NCBI RefSeq assembly: GCF_001747085.1
Contig: NZ_MDJD01000028.1
Location: 1 to 64,000, forward strand
Source: Flavivirga aquatica
GTDB taxonomy: Bacteria > Bacteroidota > Bacteroidia > Flavobacteriales > Flavobacteriaceae
Direction of reading: 5' to 3'
Length of the DNA stretch: 64,000 nt
Shown: in pieces, positions 62,677 to 64,000 of the stretch
Numbering within the stretch: the first letter of the stretch is position 1
Layout: the number at the start of each line of letters is the position of its first letter
Notes under the pieces: generated by a model
The model's database searches: none
What the model was told of the DNA's origin: nothing
The model's input: only the letters and a program-made list of their open reading frames with translations
Position numbers and translations under genes: made by a program

Positions 62677-62827
62677 GTTTTATTGTATTTAATTTTAGTA
62701 CAAAAATGATTGTTAAAAATATTCAATTTAAAATACTACAAAATTTTAAAAAAAGTAACTGTATTTGATTTCTAAACATATAAATTTGCAAAATATATAA
62801 GCTAATCATTCATATAATATTAATCCT

Positions 62828-63190
62828 TTGGAAAATAGAAAAGCAATTAAATTAATCGATAAAATTCTTGAAAACCTTGATGCTACAGGTATCAATACAG
62901 AGACATTAATCGACGATATTAAAGAACTAAGAACTTATGCTATAGCAGAGCAAATTCCACTAGTAGTAAAGGTTCTTAGGTATACTTATGAGCATATAGA
63001 AGAAAATGATTCCTTTCTTATACCTATTCTTGACGATGAACCTATAAATGAAGAGGATTCAATGGAAGAAAATGTAGAAGTTTCTCCTGTAGAAAGTCTT
63101 AAGTATTTAATAGCACTTATAAAAAATCTTGATAATAAAATCAATATATCCGACTTAAAAGAATATAGAGACCTTTTAATGAAATATTAA
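62828..63190 (+). CDS. Small helical acidic protein, hypothetical
   Basis: 120 residues, no family recognised. Two helical halves (AIKLIDKILENLDATGIN, SLKYLIALIKNLDNKINI) with a repeated L-I-x-x-I-x-x-N-L-D pattern around a Glu-rich linker. The start is TTG at 62828 because the frame is closed upstream at 62798-62800 and no ATG occurs nearby. A strong hairpin closes it. The gene immediately precedes a sensor-like gene, but the terminator argues against co-transcription. Confidence 0.6.
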   Translation: MENRKAIKLIDKILENLDATGINTETLIDDIKELRTYAIAEQIPLVVKVLRYTYEHIEENDSFLIPILDDEPINEEDSMEENVEVSPVESLKYLIALIKNLDNKINISDLKEYRDLLMKY

Positions 63191-63213
63191 TTATAGAGTA
63201 ATATTTTAAAAAT

Positions 63214-63253
63214 AAAAAAAGCCTTAGCATAAATTTATGTTAAGGCTTTTTTT
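63214..63253. terminator. Palindromic bidirectional terminator
   Basis: AAAAAAAGCCTTAGCATAAA (63214-63233) pairs with TTTATGTTAAGGCTTTTTTT (63234-63253) with one G-T pair; A and T tails on both sides. Confidence 0.88.
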
Positions 63254-63427
63254 ATTAAAGAATTCACCTTGACTTTCTCTATTTCCTAAAATATTCGGGG
63301 TCAAGTCAAAAAGTTAGTTTGTGAATTGAATGTATATCAAGGGCTTCATTAAAAAAATAGAAATTAGATTTTGTAATATGTATTAGCTAAAAGTGATCTT
63401 ATTAGCTTATAAGATCGTATATATATC

Positions 63428-64000
63428 ATGAAGTTTTATAAGCATAGGATTACTCTTAAAGTTTTAATAGGTTATATTATTATTGGTATTTTCGCCACTA
63501 TTTCGGGAGGGCTAGTGCTTACAGAAATAAAAAACTTTACTCAAATTCAAAGTCAAGATATTGTAGATCGGGGTAAAATTGTAAAAACCGGAAGTTTAAT
63601 TGCCGATATTTATGAAAATGAAAGCTTAGCAAGGGCTGCAATTCAATTAAACTCTACTAAAAAATTTAATGCTTATGTTTATGAAAATGAACAGTTGTTA
63701 TTAAAAATTGACTCTCTAAATTTTATTGTCGAGCATGGTTCGCAAAAAATTATTTTAGATAGTATTAAGTTAGTGATTAATAAAAAGCTTGAAAATATTA
63801 CAGATTTAAAAAAATTAAAACGTAATGATAATTCCGATAAGTCTATAAATAAGGCAATAAATAAGTTAAGTTCCATTGACTATCTTTTAGGAAAAGTCTC
63901 GATTACAGATTTTGTAGTGAATCCAGAATCTTTAGATAGAAAAACGCGTAAAAATTTAGAAGAATATGTTAGGATACTTAATAAGTATAATCCTAAAGAT
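63428..64000 (+). CDS. N-terminal part of a sensor histidine kinase-like protein (cut by window end)
   Basis: 191 codons are open to the edge. A membrane helix (VLIGYIIIGIFATISGGLVL, about residues 12-31) is followed by a long helical, mostly periplasmic segment (GKIVKTGSLIADIYENESLA, EEYVRILNKY), the layout of flavobacterial hybrid two-component kinases with a four-helix-bundle sensor. The kinase core itself lies outside the window, so the call is by topology. Confidence 0.6.
   Translation, partial: MKFYKHRITLKVLIGYIIIGIFATISGGLVLTEIKNFTQIQSQDIVDRGKIVKTGSLIADIYENESLARAAIQLNSTKKFNAYVYENEQLLLKIDSLNFIVEHGSQKIILDSIKLVINKKLENITDLKKLKRNDNSDKSINKAINKLSSIDYLLGKVSITDFVVNPESLDRKTRKNLEEYVRILNKYNPKD

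Noticed and set aside
1-64000. CRISPR array, rRNA operon, prophage or complete transposon
   Set aside because: No regularly spaced repeats, rRNA sequences, phage structural genes or paired transposon ends were found by reading; only the IS tail at the left edge.

Overview
The window is chromosomal DNA of a flavobacterium (Bacteroidota, family Flavobacteriaceae by gene content; species not determinable). It is AT-rich, lacks Shine-Dalgarno sites, has Bacteroidota promoters (TTG, 16-19 bp, TAnnTTTG), and carries lineage-typical families: DUF4252, DUF3810, DUF547, RmuC, carboxypeptidase-regulatory-like proteins, SusC-era TonB receptors, a type IX secretion (T9SS) C-terminal signal and two-gene His/Cys redox lipoproteins. 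No CRISPR array, rRNA or intact mobile element is present.

Layout. 0-0.1 kb: tail of an IS1595-like transposase. 0.2-6.4 kb: thioesterase, rmuC, a SCO-type copper chaperone and two paralogous TPR proteins with conserved histidine motifs. 6.7-16.0 kb: a vitamin B12 locus. The minus strand carries cobU-cobT-cobS-cobC (nucleotide-loop assembly) followed by a BtuF/BtuC/BtuD-type importer; the plus strand carries a cobalamin riboswitch, a BtuB-type TonB receptor and a BtuG-like beta-propeller surface lipoprotein. Together they bind corrinoid at the surface, move it over both membranes and finish it into cobalamin. 16.1-20.3 kb: S41 protease and an ECF sigma / membrane anti-sigma-like / DUF4252 / DUF4252 operon. 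20.6-33.6 kb: purB, c-type-haem-like proteins, a glycosyltransferase, an orphan 614-residue protein with a PD-(D/E)XK nuclease-like end, a J-domain/KTSC protein, a PsiD-like pyruvoyl decarboxylase, a bacterial expansin with a T9SS tail, a sirtuin and a SPOUT methyltransferase.

33.7-36.7 kb is a decaying accessory patch: a frameshifted PIN toxin with its antitoxin, a fragment of the gene found at 36.8 kb, degenerate repeats and small orphan ORFs, one with a Gmad2 domain. 36.8-45.5 kb: a carboxypeptidase-regulatory-like protein, a DEAD-box helicase, and a LysR-controlled hutH-hutU-hutI histidine degradation operon. 45.8-46.8 kb: an ArsR regulator with twin operators, a frameshifted SRPBCC partner and a palindromic REP-like repeat. 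46.9-61.3 kb: M48 protease, rRNA methyltransferase, DUF3810, pepD, an AlbA_2/Schlafen-type protein, yidD, cysS, folE, a FadL-like porin, a low-complexity lipoprotein and proS.

61.6-62.7 kb holds a tandem duplication of a tRNA-Glu(UUC)-rpsT unit, giving two S20 genes; the window ends inside a sensor-kinase-like gene. Strongest points for follow-up are the rpsT/tRNA duplication, the orphan nuclease-like protein, the SCO/His-TPR cluster, the T9SS-tagged expansin and the B12 capture locus.
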